Notes: generated by a model not told the origin, from the sequence alone. 11,778 nt of DNA from HGM04593 sp045644465 (GCA_045644465.1 JAZRGV010000030.1:1-11778), one strand, 5' to 3'; positions 1-8,833 are shown, counted from the first letter of the stretch. Translations and numbers: made by a program.

Positions 1-41
1 GAGTTCCGTAGCACCCTGCTCGAAACAGATAGGATTGGAGT

Positions 42-154
42 GGCAAGTTTGTGACGGCCGAGTGATGTTGCAAGGCAACTCACGAGCAAAAGGAATAAAC
101 GACTATTTTTGTCTGTGCCAGGCTCTTTGGTACTTTCTGTCACACAGAAAGTAC
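42..154 (+). repeat. Structured intergenic repeat, copy 1
   Basis: This non-coding block matches, in opposite orientation, a block at the right end of the window (about 11605-11740). In order it shows GGCAAGTT (42-49); CCGA followed by a bulged hairpin (62-83: 4 bp, bulged T66, 5 bp, loop AAG); GAGCAAA (84-90); the conserved core ATTTTTGTCTGTGCC (105-119); and an 11-bp perfect hairpin with a CAC loop (130-154). The other copy has the same order and the same two hairpins with different stem sequences. The left edge is uncertain and may extend beyond base 1, since GAG-NN-CCGTA near base 1 is also shared. There is no U-run after the second hairpin, so it is not a simple terminator. An ORF crosses it but does not resemble a protein. 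I infer a dispersed repeat or structured RNA; the family name is unknown to me. Confidence 0.7.
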
Positions 155-238
155 AATAAAGAACGTTTTAATCGCTTTACACTCTGCACTATTATTGTTG
201 AAATTTTATATACATTGTTGTTAAATAACGAGTTAGGT

Positions 239-270
239 TTTGATATTCGTTTTTTTTTTTTTTACCTTTG
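239..270 (+). promoter_or_regulatory. Bacteroidetes-type promoter with a T14 tract in its spacer, upstream of the surface metalloprotease
   Basis: TTTG at 239-242 and TACCTTTG at 263-270 match the Bacteroidetes primary-sigma consensus (TTTG, then TAnnTTTG), separated by 20 bp. The homopolymer T250-T263 fills 13 of the 20 spacer bases and supplies the first T of the -7 box. Transcription would begin roughly at 275-280, giving a leader of about 105 nt before the ATG at 384. The boxes and tract are seen directly; promoter activity is inferred. Confidence 0.7.
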
Positions 271-383
271 TAACCCTTTTAGATATGATGCACTTGTAGT
301 AGGAAATATGAAGCAAAATTCATGTTTCTTACCCATTTCTTTTTATCTGTGTGGGATAATAAACCGAAAAAAATTTTTTAACT

Positions 384-3300
384 ATGAAACATATAAGATT
401 TTTTATTTTAACAATCTCTCTGTTTGTTGTTGCTTTAGCAACAGCACAGACACGTGGTGTGGCGAACAATGCAATTCCCGGTGATAACAACTTGCGTTAT
501 TATCGTCTTGCTTTGCCTGTTACAATATCGGCTTATCAGCAAGACCTCGGAAGCGATTATAACAATGTCTTGCAATTCTGGCGTGAGTGCGAAGAATATT
601 GCAACAGGATGTTTGTACCTTTGGGTATCTGCTTTGATGTTGTTGAAGATAATCGTTTGGTTATGACACAAAGTAATTCCATTGATGAAAGCATATACAA
701 TGCACCCAGCCTTGGTACAGAACTCACAGATGCAGCTATTGGTTCTACATCGTACGATGTTGGTATGTGGGTGCATCATCGTAAAGATGATGAAGAGAAC
801 AGTGGATTGACTCAAGCCGGTGGAGTGTATCGCTCTACAAGCAAGAGTAATGGCTATGCAAAGACAGATAAATGGGTTATTGCACATGAACTAGGACATA
901 TTTTCGGTGCAGAGCATCATACAGCATGGGGTGAGGGTAGTCTTATGGACAACGAAGGCGAGTTCTTCTCCTTTCCCTCTATAAAATTGATTCGCACCTC
1001 TTCTGTAAATAATGGAACAGGAAGTGCGAATAAGAGTACTAATGTAACCAATAGTGCTCCGTTGTTTGACACGTCTGTTATGAAAAATAGCTATAGAATA
1101 CCACAAGGCGCGTGTATGGCTATTCCTGTATTGGCAAATGATGCCCATGCAGTAACATACTCTGCAATAGGTTGCAACAGTACAAATGTTGAGGATATTA
1201 ATGGCGATTTTGGAACTGTGCCTCATTTTAAATCCCTTCTTCCTCAGACATCTGATGTGATTGATTATAGACCAAAATACGATGCAAATTATGTTGTGGT
1301 AACCGGTACCGATGTACCGTCAATGTCTGCTGGTACGTATGATATTGCTTTCCTTGCTAATGATATGCCGGCTTCTACAAACTATGACTATCTGTCGAGC
1401 AACCCGTTCTACAGCAACTACTCTGTGTGGGATGCTACAGTGGAGATTGTTGGCGGAACAGCGTTCAATGCCTCTATTTCACCTGCAAAAAACAGCTATT
1501 CTGCAGGGGCGACTGTAACTGTCAATTGGGGTGTTAATTATAACTATTTTGGAACAAGCAATGTACGTATTACAATGTCGGCCGACTATGGCGAGACATT
1601 CCCTTATGTGCTTGCAGAGTCTGTTCCTGCAACCGATGGAAGTTGTACTGTAACATTACCGAGTGTCAATGTTGGCAACGTGGATGTCGATTTTGTTACT
1701 GCAACACGCTCAATGCGCGGTGGTATAATACGTGTAGAGGAGATTGGTGGCGTTGCATATACGCTTACAACGCTTTCTCCCGAGAATGGTGGTGGCTTCA
1801 ATGTTACAGGTGGCAGTGATGTGACCGACCCTGTTGTTCCTACAACATATACAGTAAGCGTACAGTCCGACCCTGCAACGTCAGGAAATGCATATGTTAA
1901 TGGCAGCTCAACAGCTACTGTAGAAGCCGGTTCAACAGTAACGTTGACCGCAACACCATATAGTGGAGATTATAAATTTGATGGATGGTATTTGAATGGC
2001 ACGTTGGTAAATACAAATTCACCATATAACCCTACAGTCACAAGCAATGTTGCTTATGTTGCCCGTTTCAGTAAAGAGACAGCTGTTGAACCGGAGCCCG
2101 ATCAACCGGCACAGACAGATGGCTACTATTACGTTATAAATAGAGATGTCAACCGTCACGAGTATCTTTATAACAATGCGTTGCTTGAAGGCAATAATAT
2201 TGGTTTTACCCTGCAGTCCGCTGCTGCGGTCAGCACGAATAATGGTATTTGGTACATCGATTTCAACGATGATAAAACATTGGGTATAATGAACGGTGAC
2301 GGTAAACCTGTTGTTGCCGGTGCTAGTTTGGCTGCTTCTATCCTCGGTACATATACAGAACTTACTATTGAAAAAACAACCGAAGTCGATGGCTATACAT
2401 ACTATTCTTTTACAAATGGACTAAACTGTTCAGATAGTGGTCAAGACCATTTCAAGATAGGCGGAGTCAATTATGTTACTACATGGGCAGGACACCCTGA
2501 CGCAGCAGACAATCAATGGCGTCTTGAACCTATTGATATGCAGGACAAGAGCGTGTACGATGTAGAAATAAACGACTCTAATGTTTATGTGGAATATACC
2601 AACGGAACAAATACCGAATATGCATATAATGGCGGTTTCTTTATTACCGACGGTGCAATTGACGAAAGCAAATTAGCAGTTCAAGGTAACGCAAATGCAA
2701 CAGTAGTTATTGAAGGCAATAAAATTAGAGTTGTAGAAGAACAAGTTCTCCCCACATATACAGTGAATGTCTCAGCCGAGAGTGGTGGAACCGCAACGTC
2801 AAGCCTCGCAACCGTGGAGCACGGTAGTGAAGTTACTTTGACAGCAACAGCTCCCGCCGGTTACACATTTGACGGTTGGTACGATTCGGATAATAAATTC
2901 GTAAATAATAGCAATCCTTATACATTTGCAGTTACTGGTAATATCAACTATACAGCAAAATTTGTGTCAACACCGGTAGGTAATACATATACAATTACTG
3001 TAACGAGCAACGATAAAGGCGGATTAGCATTTATCAACGACAAGGATGTTACAGCAGGAACATATTCCGAAGGAGCAAAAATAAAATTGAGTGCAATAGA
3101 AGATGTCGATAACAGCGGCTTCCTTTTTGAAGGCTGGTACAAGGACGGAAATCGTGTCAGCACCAAGAAAAATTACGAAATCGAGGTTAATGATAATGCC
3201 GCATACGAAGCACGCTTTGAAAGAGGATGTATAGTGGAAGCATTGGACCGCACACGTATCTGCCAGGTAACCATATCAGATACAAACAATAATTATGGCG

Positions 3301-6287
3301 CAGGAAGACTTGTTGTGAAAAGCGGTGAAACAGTTACCCTCACAGCCTATATCGATCCTTATTACCAAGGTTATACATTCTCCGGCTGGTGTGATATAAA
3401 TGGTAACGAGTTGAGTGATAAATTGAACTACGAAATTACTATTACCCAAGATGTCTTATATTTCGCAGTTGCCGAATTGGCACACTATACATTGAGAGTA
3501 AGCACTCCCGATACAGACATGGGTAATGTCTATGTAAACTCGATAACGCAAGGTAGCCCCGAGAAGATAGAGGTTGGTTACAACGATGCTTCCGTAGAAT
3601 TGAGTGCAAATCCCAAAAACGACGACTATGAATTTGTGAATTGGACACTTAATGGCGTAGAAGTTAGTACCGAAGCAATATATAAAGTGCCAGTAATTAC
3701 CGATATAAACGCGATGATTGATGTTGTGTATGTAGCCCATTTTATGAAAAAACCGGACGTTACATATAGTGTTAGCGCTGTGGCCGATCCATTTACCGCC
3801 GGTTTAATTTCTTTCAGCAAAAAAGAGGTGGAACATGGAGGATCAATAACTTTGACAGCTTCTGTAAACGAGGGATATGCCTTTGTGAACTGGACACTTG
3901 ATGGTGAGGTTGTTGGCAGTGAACTTGAACTTACTGTGAATAATGTGACAAAGGACTTGCGTTATGTCGCTAATTATAGAGTTACTGACCCGCTCGCCGG
4001 CCGTAAGTACCGCTTGAAAGAGAAGGTCACCACCAACTATATGAACATTGCCAACACAGATTATAACGATGGTGCAACAAGTGGTGTGACAGTTGTAGAA
4101 AAGAACAAAGAGAGTAACACGCAAATATTTTTCTTTGAGAAGAGTGGCGAAGGTTACAAACTGAAAGCTAACAGTGGTAACTACATCAAGTGTTGGAAAT
4201 GGAATCCCAATGCAAACACTACTATTTCAAACGACGCAACAGTGCTTATATTTGAGAAGACAACAGAAAGCGAAATTGAGTACCTTATCAAGTGGAATAA
4301 TGCAGATGGTGAAGACTATTTCAAAATTCAAGAAGTCAACAATGCTACATATGTATTTAGTGATGCAGCTGAGAAAGATGCTGCTACTTGGATTCTCGAA
4401 GAGGTTGCCGATAAGAGTAAATTACAGGAACTTATCGCTGAGGCAACAGCACTCTTCAACCAAGTTGCTGACGATAAAACAAAAATTAATATCGCAGGCA
4501 AGATAATATCCAATGCTCCCCATAATTCAGCAGAAGGAAATACGGGCGAGAACAAAGACGGTGACGGTTATGACGCATTGATAGACACTGACCCCTCAAC
4601 ATATTTCCATTCACGTTGGAGAGGTACTCCTGTCTATGAAGCACACTACTTGCAGATTAATTTGGGCGAGGGTGAATCTTTGAGCAATTTCTGCTTTGAG
4701 TATGCTACGCGAAAAGCTGGTAGTGCCGGTAACACTTCTCCGGCTCCTACAGAAATAGAGGTTAGAGTAAGTGCTGACGGTAGTAATTTTGGTAACCCTG
4801 TAGCAACATATACATCGGGTACAGGTACAAATTCATTGCCTGAGTATGGCGATTTGGGAAAAACGTGGATGTCCGATGTTATATCATCGCAAAACAATAT
4901 ACGTGCAATCCGTTTGACAGTGACAAACTCAGCAGGTCCTGGTAACAATACTTTTGGGCAGTATAAGTTTTTTGCAATGGGTACGTTGAACCTATATTCT
5001 ACGCAGCCGTCGTTGAAAGATGAATATAAAGATTATCCGTTGATGACTGAAAATCTATTGTTGGCAGTGGCTGCTGCACTTGGAAATGCCAATGATGTCA
5101 ACGACAACGATGTTGCGACAACAGAGGAGGTGAATGAAGCTCTAAAAGATCTTCGTGCGCAGAAAGAGGCTCTTGAGAGTGCATTGGTTCCTGCCTCTTT
5201 CACATTGTCGCAAGTTACCGCAGGCAACTTGATGGAGAAGACCGAGCCTACCTATATTGCTGTGAAAAACATTTCGGGAACCAATAACCGTTGGTTTGCC
5301 GGAACAAGCAATAAAGAGGAGTTCCGTAATTCAAATGTTCTTGTGTGGGAGCCTGTTGTAGAGGGCGAGTCGGGCAGTTACTACATAAGAAACACTTATG
5401 GCAAGTACATACAGAATACTACGCCTATATCTTTTGGAACGGTAACAAATGCGGCTGTGTTTACTGCTGTAAATGCAACATCAAGGGGTAACGGTAATGC
5501 ACATTTCAATGGAGATAGCGGAAATGCGGATACTCATGCGAATATAAATACTGCCAATGACCCTAACCTTGTACGTTTTGTGACCGGTACGCAATGGATA
5601 AATGTACAAACTGCAGGAGGAAGTCCTACATATAACAACGGTGAAGGTGGTTACACTGTACATTTTGTATATGAAGCAACAATGGTTAATGAGTTTACCG
5701 TAAATGTTACTGATGCACAGTTTGCAACATTCTATGCTCCTGTAAAAGTTGAGTTGCCCGATAATGCCAAAGCGTATATAATAAATAAAATTGAATCGCA
5801 CGATTGGGTAAGCCTGGCCGAGATCAAGGGTAACGTGTTGCCGGAGAAGACTGCTGTTATATTACATTCGGAAACTCCCGGTGATTGCAAGCTTGCTGTA
5901 ACTAATGAGACAGCCGATGCAGTAGTGGATGGAAATAAACTTTTGGGAACAGTAAATGATGCCTATATCGTGAAAAATTCCGGAAAGTTGTACTATATCC
6001 TTGCAAAGCGCAATGATGCTGTGGGAATGTATGTCCCTGTTCTGGGTGAGAATGTGAATAAATTCAAGAACAGAGCAAACAAAGCTTATCTTGTGCTTGA
6101 TGAAATAGAGGTACCGCAGATGAGTGCCGGTTTCCGTTTCATCCTCCCCGGCGCAACAGCTGTTGAGGAGGTAACGACTGACAATGCGGCTGTTGAAACA
6201 ATCTATGACCTTCAGGGACGTAAGCTGACTGAGATTGCATCGCCCGGCATTTATATCATAAACGGCAAAAAGGTGTTTGTAAAATAA
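384..6287 (+). CDS. Large secreted multidomain zinc metalloprotease (reprolysin-like) with InlB B-repeats, ricin-like and F5/8 type C domains
   Basis: Secreted modular protein of 1967 residues. Residues 1-21 form a signal peptide (Lys/Arg start, hydrophobic core, cleavage near ATA-Q) with no lipobox Cys. The protease domain (about 38-200) has the metzincin zinc site HELGHIFGAEH (H168, E169, H172, H178) and a Met-turn at M188 (SLMD), as in M12B/reprolysin-like enzymes. An Ig-like segment follows (about 350-475). Six divergent InlB-type B-repeats, with F-x-GW/F-x-NW centres, lie near 487-562, 791-862, 868-947, 960-1033, 1034-1124 and 1127-1201. Three ricin-like beta domains fall near 579-715, 1206-1341 and 1602-1765. 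A discoidin-like F5/8C domain lies near 1371-1540. The tail (1941-1967, YDLQGRK...GIYIINGKKV) resembles T9SS type A sorting domains. The start is supported by the signal peptide and the A/T-rich leader. Likely role: an outer-surface protease held on glycans or glycoproteins; the substrate is unknown. Expression may be phase variable through the T14 promoter. Confidence 0.88.
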   Translation: MKHIRFFILTISLFVVALATAQTRGVANNAIPGDNNLRYYRLALPVTISAYQQDLGSDYNNVLQFWRECEEYCNRMFVPLGICFDVVEDNRLVMTQSNSIDESIYNAPSLGTELTDAAIGSTSYDVGMWVHHRKDDEENSGLTQAGGVYRSTSKSNGYAKTDKWVIAHELGHIFGAEHHTAWGEGSLMDNEGEFFSFPSIKLIRTSSVNNGTGSANKSTNVTNSAPLFDTSVMKNSYRIPQGACMAIPVLANDAHAVTYSAIGCNSTNVEDINGDFGTVPHFKSLLPQTSDVIDYRPKYDANYVVVTGTDVPSMSAGTYDIAFLANDMPASTNYDYLSSNPFYSNYSVWDATVEIVGGTAFNASISPAKNSYSAGATVTVNWGVNYNYFGTSNVRITMSADYGETFPYVLAESVPATDGSCTVTLPSVNVGNVDVDFVTATRSMRGGIIRVEEIGGVAYTLTTLSPENGGGFNVTGGSDVTDPVVPTTYTVSVQSDPATSGNAYVNGSSTATVEAGSTVTLTATPYSGDYKFDGWYLNGTLVNTNSPYNPTVTSNVAYVARFSKETAVEPEPDQPAQTDGYYYVINRDVNRHEYLYNNALLEGNNIGFTLQSAAAVSTNNGIWYIDFNDDKTLGIMNGDGKPVVAGASLAASILGTYTELTIEKTTEVDGYTYYSFTNGLNCSDSGQDHFKIGGVNYVTTWAGHPDAADNQWRLEPIDMQDKSVYDVEINDSNVYVEYTNGTNTEYAYNGGFFITDGAIDESKLAVQGNANATVVIEGNKIRVVEEQVLPTYTVNVSAESGGTATSSLATVEHGSEVTLTATAPAGYTFDGWYDSDNKFVNNSNPYTFAVTGNINYTAKFVSTPVGNTYTITVTSNDKGGLAFINDKDVTAGTYSEGAKIKLSAIEDVDNSGFLFEGWYKDGNRVSTKKNYEIEVNDNAAYEARFERGCIVEALDRTRICQVTISDTNNNYGAGRLVVKSGETVTLTAYIDPYYQGYTFSGWCDINGNELSDKLNYEITITQDVLYFAVAELAHYTLRVSTPDTDMGNVYVNSITQGSPEKIEVGYNDASVELSANPKNDDYEFVNWTLNGVEVSTEAIYKVPVITDINAMIDVVYVAHFMKKPDVTYSVSAVADPFTAGLISFSKKEVEHGGSITLTASVNEGYAFVNWTLDGEVVGSELELTVNNVTKDLRYVANYRVTDPLAGRKYRLKEKVTTNYMNIANTDYNDGATSGVTVVEKNKESNTQIFFFEKSGEGYKLKANSGNYIKCWKWNPNANTTISNDATVLIFEKTTESEIEYLIKWNNADGEDYFKIQEVNNATYVFSDAAEKDAATWILEEVADKSKLQELIAEATALFNQVADDKTKINIAGKIISNAPHNSAEGNTGENKDGDGYDALIDTDPSTYFHSRWRGTPVYEAHYLQINLGEGESLSNFCFEYATRKAGSAGNTSPAPTEIEVRVSADGSNFGNPVATYTSGTGTNSLPEYGDLGKTWMSDVISSQNNIRAIRLTVTNSAGPGNNTFGQYKFFAMGTLNLYSTQPSLKDEYKDYPLMTENLLLAVAAALGNANDVNDNDVATTEEVNEALKDLRAQKEALESALVPASFTLSQVTAGNLMEKTEPTYIAVKNISGTNNRWFAGTSNKEEFRNSNVLVWEPVVEGESGSYYIRNTYGKYIQNTTPISFGTVTNAAVFTAVNATSRGNGNAHFNGDSGNADTHANINTANDPNLVRFVTGTQWINVQTAGGSPTYNNGEGGYTVHFVYEATMVNEFTVNVTDAQFATFYAPVKVELPDNAKAYIINKIESHDWVSLAEIKGNVLPEKTAVILHSETPGDCKLAVTNETADAVVDGNKLLGTVNDAYIVKNSGKLYYILAKRNDAVGMYVPVLGENVNKFKNRANKAYLVLDEIEVPQMSAGFRFILPGATAVEEVTTDNAAVETIYDLQGRKLTEIASPGIYIINGKKVFVK

Positions 6288-6295
6288 CTACCTAT

Positions 6296-6345
6296 ACCCA
6301 CAAAAAAAAGAGCAGTTTTGAAAAACTGCTCTTTTTTTTGTGGGT
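6296..6345. terminator. Bidirectional intrinsic terminator between convergent genes
   Basis: A perfect 24-bp inverted repeat (6296-6319 with 6322-6345) is separated by only GA, so the real loop is probably TGAA. The GC-rich part of the stem is GAGCAGT/ACTGCTC, flanked by an A8 run on the left and a T8 run on the right. A U-run therefore follows the hairpin on either strand. It lies just after the stop of the plus-strand surface protein and just before the stop of minus-strand pepD, and would serve both. Confidence 0.9.
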
Positions 6346-6358
6346 AAAACTTGTTTTT

Positions 6359-7816
6359 TTAGAGTACTCCGTTTACTACAAGTGCCTTAACAAGTGAGTA
6401 GAATTTCTCTACTGTTGGAATCTCTACACGCTCGGTAGGTGAGTGAGGCGACATAAGTGTGGGGCCGAACGATACCATATCCATCTTTGGATAGTTGGTT
6501 GATATGATACCGCACTCAAGGCCTGCGTGGATAACGCGTACATCGGGCTGCTTGCCGAACATGTTGTTGTATACCTCTTTGAGCGCAGCAAGCAATGGTG
6601 AGTTGATGTTGGGCTGCCAGCCACTGTAACCGCCGCTAAGCTCAACCTTCATGCCTGCCATAGCGAAGCAGCTCGACAACTGAAGAGCAAGGAACTCTTT
6701 CATGGTGTCGCAAGAGCTGCGTGCAAGGATGTTTATTTCGGCTTTGCCCTCTTCGATTGTTACTATTGAGAGGTTGCTCGATGTCTCAACGGTGTCGGGG
6801 ATGGTTGGGATGAAACGTAGCACGCCGTCGTGGCAAGCAAGGATAACATCGACGAGGTTGTCCTGAATCTCCTCGGGAACAACGGTCTCGGGCATCTCGC
6901 ACTCTGTTACGGTGAGGGTGATACCTTCCTCTATTGTTGCATATTCGCTGTTGTAGAGTGTCTCGTACTTTGATGCAATGCTCTTCAGCTCTTCGACGCC
7001 CTCGGCTGGGAGTGTGAGAACTGTCTCGCAGCTTGCGGGGATGGCATTACGCATGTTACCGCCGTTCCAGCTTGCAAGAACAACACCGCACTCGTCCATA
7101 GCTTCGCGTATGAAACGTGCCATAAGCTTGTTGGCATTGCCGCGGCCTGCGTTGATCTCGAGGCCTGAGTGGCCACCGCGAAGACCTTTGAGCTGTACCT
7201 TAACGGCTACATCTTCTTCGTCGCTTGCCTCTTCCATGAACTCCATTGAAGCCGAGATATCAAGGCCACCTGCGCAACCTATGTAAAGAACGCCCTCTTC
7301 TTCTGAGTCGAGGTTAAGCAACAGCTCGCCTTCGAGCTCGCCGCCCTTGAGACCGAACGCACCATACATACCTGTCTCCTCGTCGGCTGTGATAAGTGCC
7401 TCGAGTGGACCATGCTGCAGGCTCTCGTCTTCCATAATTGCCATGATTGCTGCAACACCAAGTCCGTTGTCGGCACCAAGTGTTGTGTCATTGGCATACA
7501 ACCAATCGCCCTTTACAATGGTGGTGATAGGGTCGTTGATGAAGTCGTGCTTGCTGTCGGGGGTCTTCTGTGGCACCATGTCCATGTGTGCCTGAAGAAT
7601 GATTCCCTTGCGGTTCTCGAGTCCGGGGGTAGCAGGCTTGCGCATGATGATGTTGCCGGCTTCGTCCTGCCATGTCTTTACATTGATGCTCTTGCCGAAG
7701 TCGAGCAGGAATTTCTGGATTTTCTCGAGGTGGCCCGATGGGCGGGGCACCTGTGTGAGTGCCTCGAAGTGCTTCCACACTTCGCGTGGCTGTAGGTCTT
7801 TGATTGTCATTGCCAT
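6359..7816 (-). CDS. pepD: Aminoacyl-histidine dipeptidase / beta-Ala-His dipeptidase (peptidase M20C)
   Basis: Cytosolic zinc dipeptidase that cleaves Xaa-His and other dipeptides in peptide turnover. At 485 residues it has the usual length for PepD. M20 metal and catalytic residues are visible: H77-x-D79 in LQAHMDMVPQ, D116 in TTLGADNG, E146-E147 in TADEETG, D170 in LNLDSEEEG, and H458 near the C-terminus in SPHSPTERVEI. The lid/dimer motif RGGHSGLE (H216) is present, and no signal peptide is seen. The upstream ATG at 7816 gives MAMTIK; a second Met two codons in (7810) is equally plausible because leaders here lack Shine-Dalgarno sites. The flippase-like gene ends only five bases upstream, so the two are probably co-transcribed. 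Codons are more GC-rich than in the convergent surface protein, as expected for a core gene. Confidence 0.95.
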   Translation of the reverse strand: MAMTIKDLQPREVWKHFEALTQVPRPSGHLEKIQKFLLDFGKSINVKTWQDEAGNIIMRKPATPGLENRKGIILQAHMDMVPQKTPDSKHDFINDPITTIVKGDWLYANDTTLGADNGLGVAAIMAIMEDESLQHGPLEALITADEETGMYGAFGLKGGELEGELLLNLDSEEEGVLYIGCAGGLDISASMEFMEEASDEEDVAVKVQLKGLRGGHSGLEINAGRGNANKLMARFIREAMDECGVVLASWNGGNMRNAIPASCETVLTLPAEGVEELKSIASKYETLYNSEYATIEEGITLTVTECEMPETVVPEEIQDNLVDVILACHDGVLRFIPTIPDTVETSSNLSIVTIEEGKAEINILARSSCDTMKEFLALQLSSCFAMAGMKVELSGGYSGWQPNINSPLLAALKEVYNNMFGKQPDVRVIHAGLECGIISTNYPKMDMVSFGPTLMSPHSPTERVEIPTVEKFYSLVKALVVNGVL

Positions 7817-7821
7817 AATAA

Positions 7822-8796
7822 TTAGTTTTTATTTAAACGTTTTTTGAATTGTAACATTATAAGTGCATATATGCCAAGTATTGCTACTATAAGTGTCTGG
7901 GTGCTGTGTACTATTAACGCAAAAACCGATGCGTCTGTTTCGCTCACTCCGTAAAGTGTCATTATGCTTATCACTGCAAAATGCCAGGGGCCGGCTCCGT
8001 TGGGAGTGGGCACAACAACGGCGATGCTGCCTGCAACAAAGAGCAACAAGCCGGCAAGGAACGAGAGACCCTCGGTGAACGAGAAGTAGAAGAAGCATAG
8101 GTAGAACTGCATGAAGTAGCAGAACCATATTCCTAATGTCTCTATAATGAACAGCCAGCCGTTCTTCATCTTTGTAAGGGAGAGCAGACCCTCGGAAAAG
8201 CGGGTGATGAAGCTGCGTATCTTCTTCCAGAATGCCATCTTGCGCATAAATACGTAGAGCATCACCGCAATGGCTGCTACAGAAAGAATTATCACTATCC
8301 AGCTGCCTATGTTGTCGCCGGGAGTTACTATACCTACTTTGTTGATGAACTCCATAAATACCGGCCATTGCAGTGCCACTGCAATGGTTGTCATAAGGGC
8401 AACAACCAACGTGTCGATGAGTCGCTCTGTAACAAGTGTTCCCAATGACTGTGCGAATGGTATTCTGTTGTATTGCTCCAAGATGACGCAACGTGACACT
8501 TCACCAACGCGGGGAATAACAAGGTTTGCTGCATATGACACGAATATGGAGTTTATACTCACCGATGAATCGGGGTGCAAACCTAACGGCTCGAGTGTCA
8601 ATTTCCAGCGCAAACCTCGTATCACATGGCTAAGGATGATGAAAATGGTCGTTACAGTGAACCAGAACATATCCATCTCTTTCAATGATACCCAAATCTG
8701 GGAAAAATTGAAATCGTCGTATATGATATATAGAATAAATGCTCCCAAGAGCAACGGGAATAGCGTTTTTAGCGTTTTATTTATAATCTTTTTCAT
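7822..8796 (-). CDS. YbhN/UPF0104 family flippase-like integral membrane protein (LPG synthase transmembrane-region family)
   Basis: A 324-residue polytopic inner-membrane protein. It starts MKKIINK, followed by a hydrophobic helix (about 11-26); further helices lie near 43-60, 80-95, 125-143, 163-183, 215-240, 244-263, 270-283 and 290-317. Family signatures are visible: RGLRW (60-64) after the second helix, PRVGEVSRC (95-103), ER-x-x-DT (124-129) and PTPNGAGPWH (263-272). The family includes the membrane half of MprF and AglD/YbhN-like proteins. Members are usually called lysylphosphatidylglycerol synthase TM region or flippase-like. No soluble aminoacyl-transferase domain is present, so lysyl-PG synthesis is not expected. 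A lipid-linked substrate is likely, but which one is unknown. It leads a probable operon with pepD and diverges from rsmA; I found no full consensus promoter for it in the intergenic region. Confidence 0.88.
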   Translation of the reverse strand: MKKIINKTLKTLFPLLLGAFILYIIYDDFNFSQIWVSLKEMDMFWFTVTTIFIILSHVIRGLRWKLTLEPLGLHPDSSVSINSIFVSYAANLVIPRVGEVSRCVILEQYNRIPFAQSLGTLVTERLIDTLVVALMTTIAVALQWPVFMEFINKVGIVTPGDNIGSWIVIILSVAAIAVMLYVFMRKMAFWKKIRSFITRFSEGLLSLTKMKNGWLFIIETLGIWFCYFMQFYLCFFYFSFTEGLSFLAGLLLFVAGSIAVVVPTPNGAGPWHFAVISIMTLYGVSETDASVFALIVHSTQTLIVAILGIYALIMLQFKKRLNKN

Positions 8797-8799
8797 AAG

Positions 8800-8833
8800 T
8801 TTGACCGCATTTTAATAGATTTACTTATCTTTG
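8800..8833 (+). promoter_or_regulatory. Probable promoter of the rsmA-mgtE operon
   Basis: TTTG at 8800-8803 and TATCTTTG at 8826-8833 match the Bacteroidetes promoter boxes, with a 22-bp spacer that is slightly long. Transcription would start near 8840, leaving an A/T-rich leader of about 95 nt. The TTTG of the -7 box is part of a short inverted repeat, TTTGCA (8830-8835) with TGCAAA (8841-8846), which could be an operator or chance in A/T-rich sequence. Confidence 0.6.

Noticed and set aside
1..11. GAGTTCCGTA at the window start also occurs near 5319 inside the large protein gene
   Set aside because: A ten-base match with unrelated flanks; treated as chance.
164..197. CGTTTTAAT and CACTATTATTG recur in the same orientation at 11525-11533 and 11566-11576
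   Set aside because: The matches are short and A/T-rich, the spacing differs (14 versus 32 bases), and the direct orientation is inconsistent with the inverted repeat copies. Chance is likely, though a degenerate flank cannot be excluded.
35..484. 149-codon plus-strand ORF running through the left intergenic region
   Set aside because: It crosses the structured repeat, the T14 promoter and the start of the large protein in another frame. Its translation is low-complexity, rich in Phe and Tyr, and has no protein-like pattern.
3456..3740. Minus-strand ORFs inside the surface protein gene, such as this one and 435-887
   Set aside because: They are antisense shadows of the plus-strand frame, Cys/Ile/His-rich without family motifs or start signals.
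487..6287. B-repeat region considered as a recently expanded DNA tandem repeat
   Set aside because: The repeats are similar only at protein level. The DNA copies are strongly diverged and interrupted by other domains, so no recent expansion is visible.
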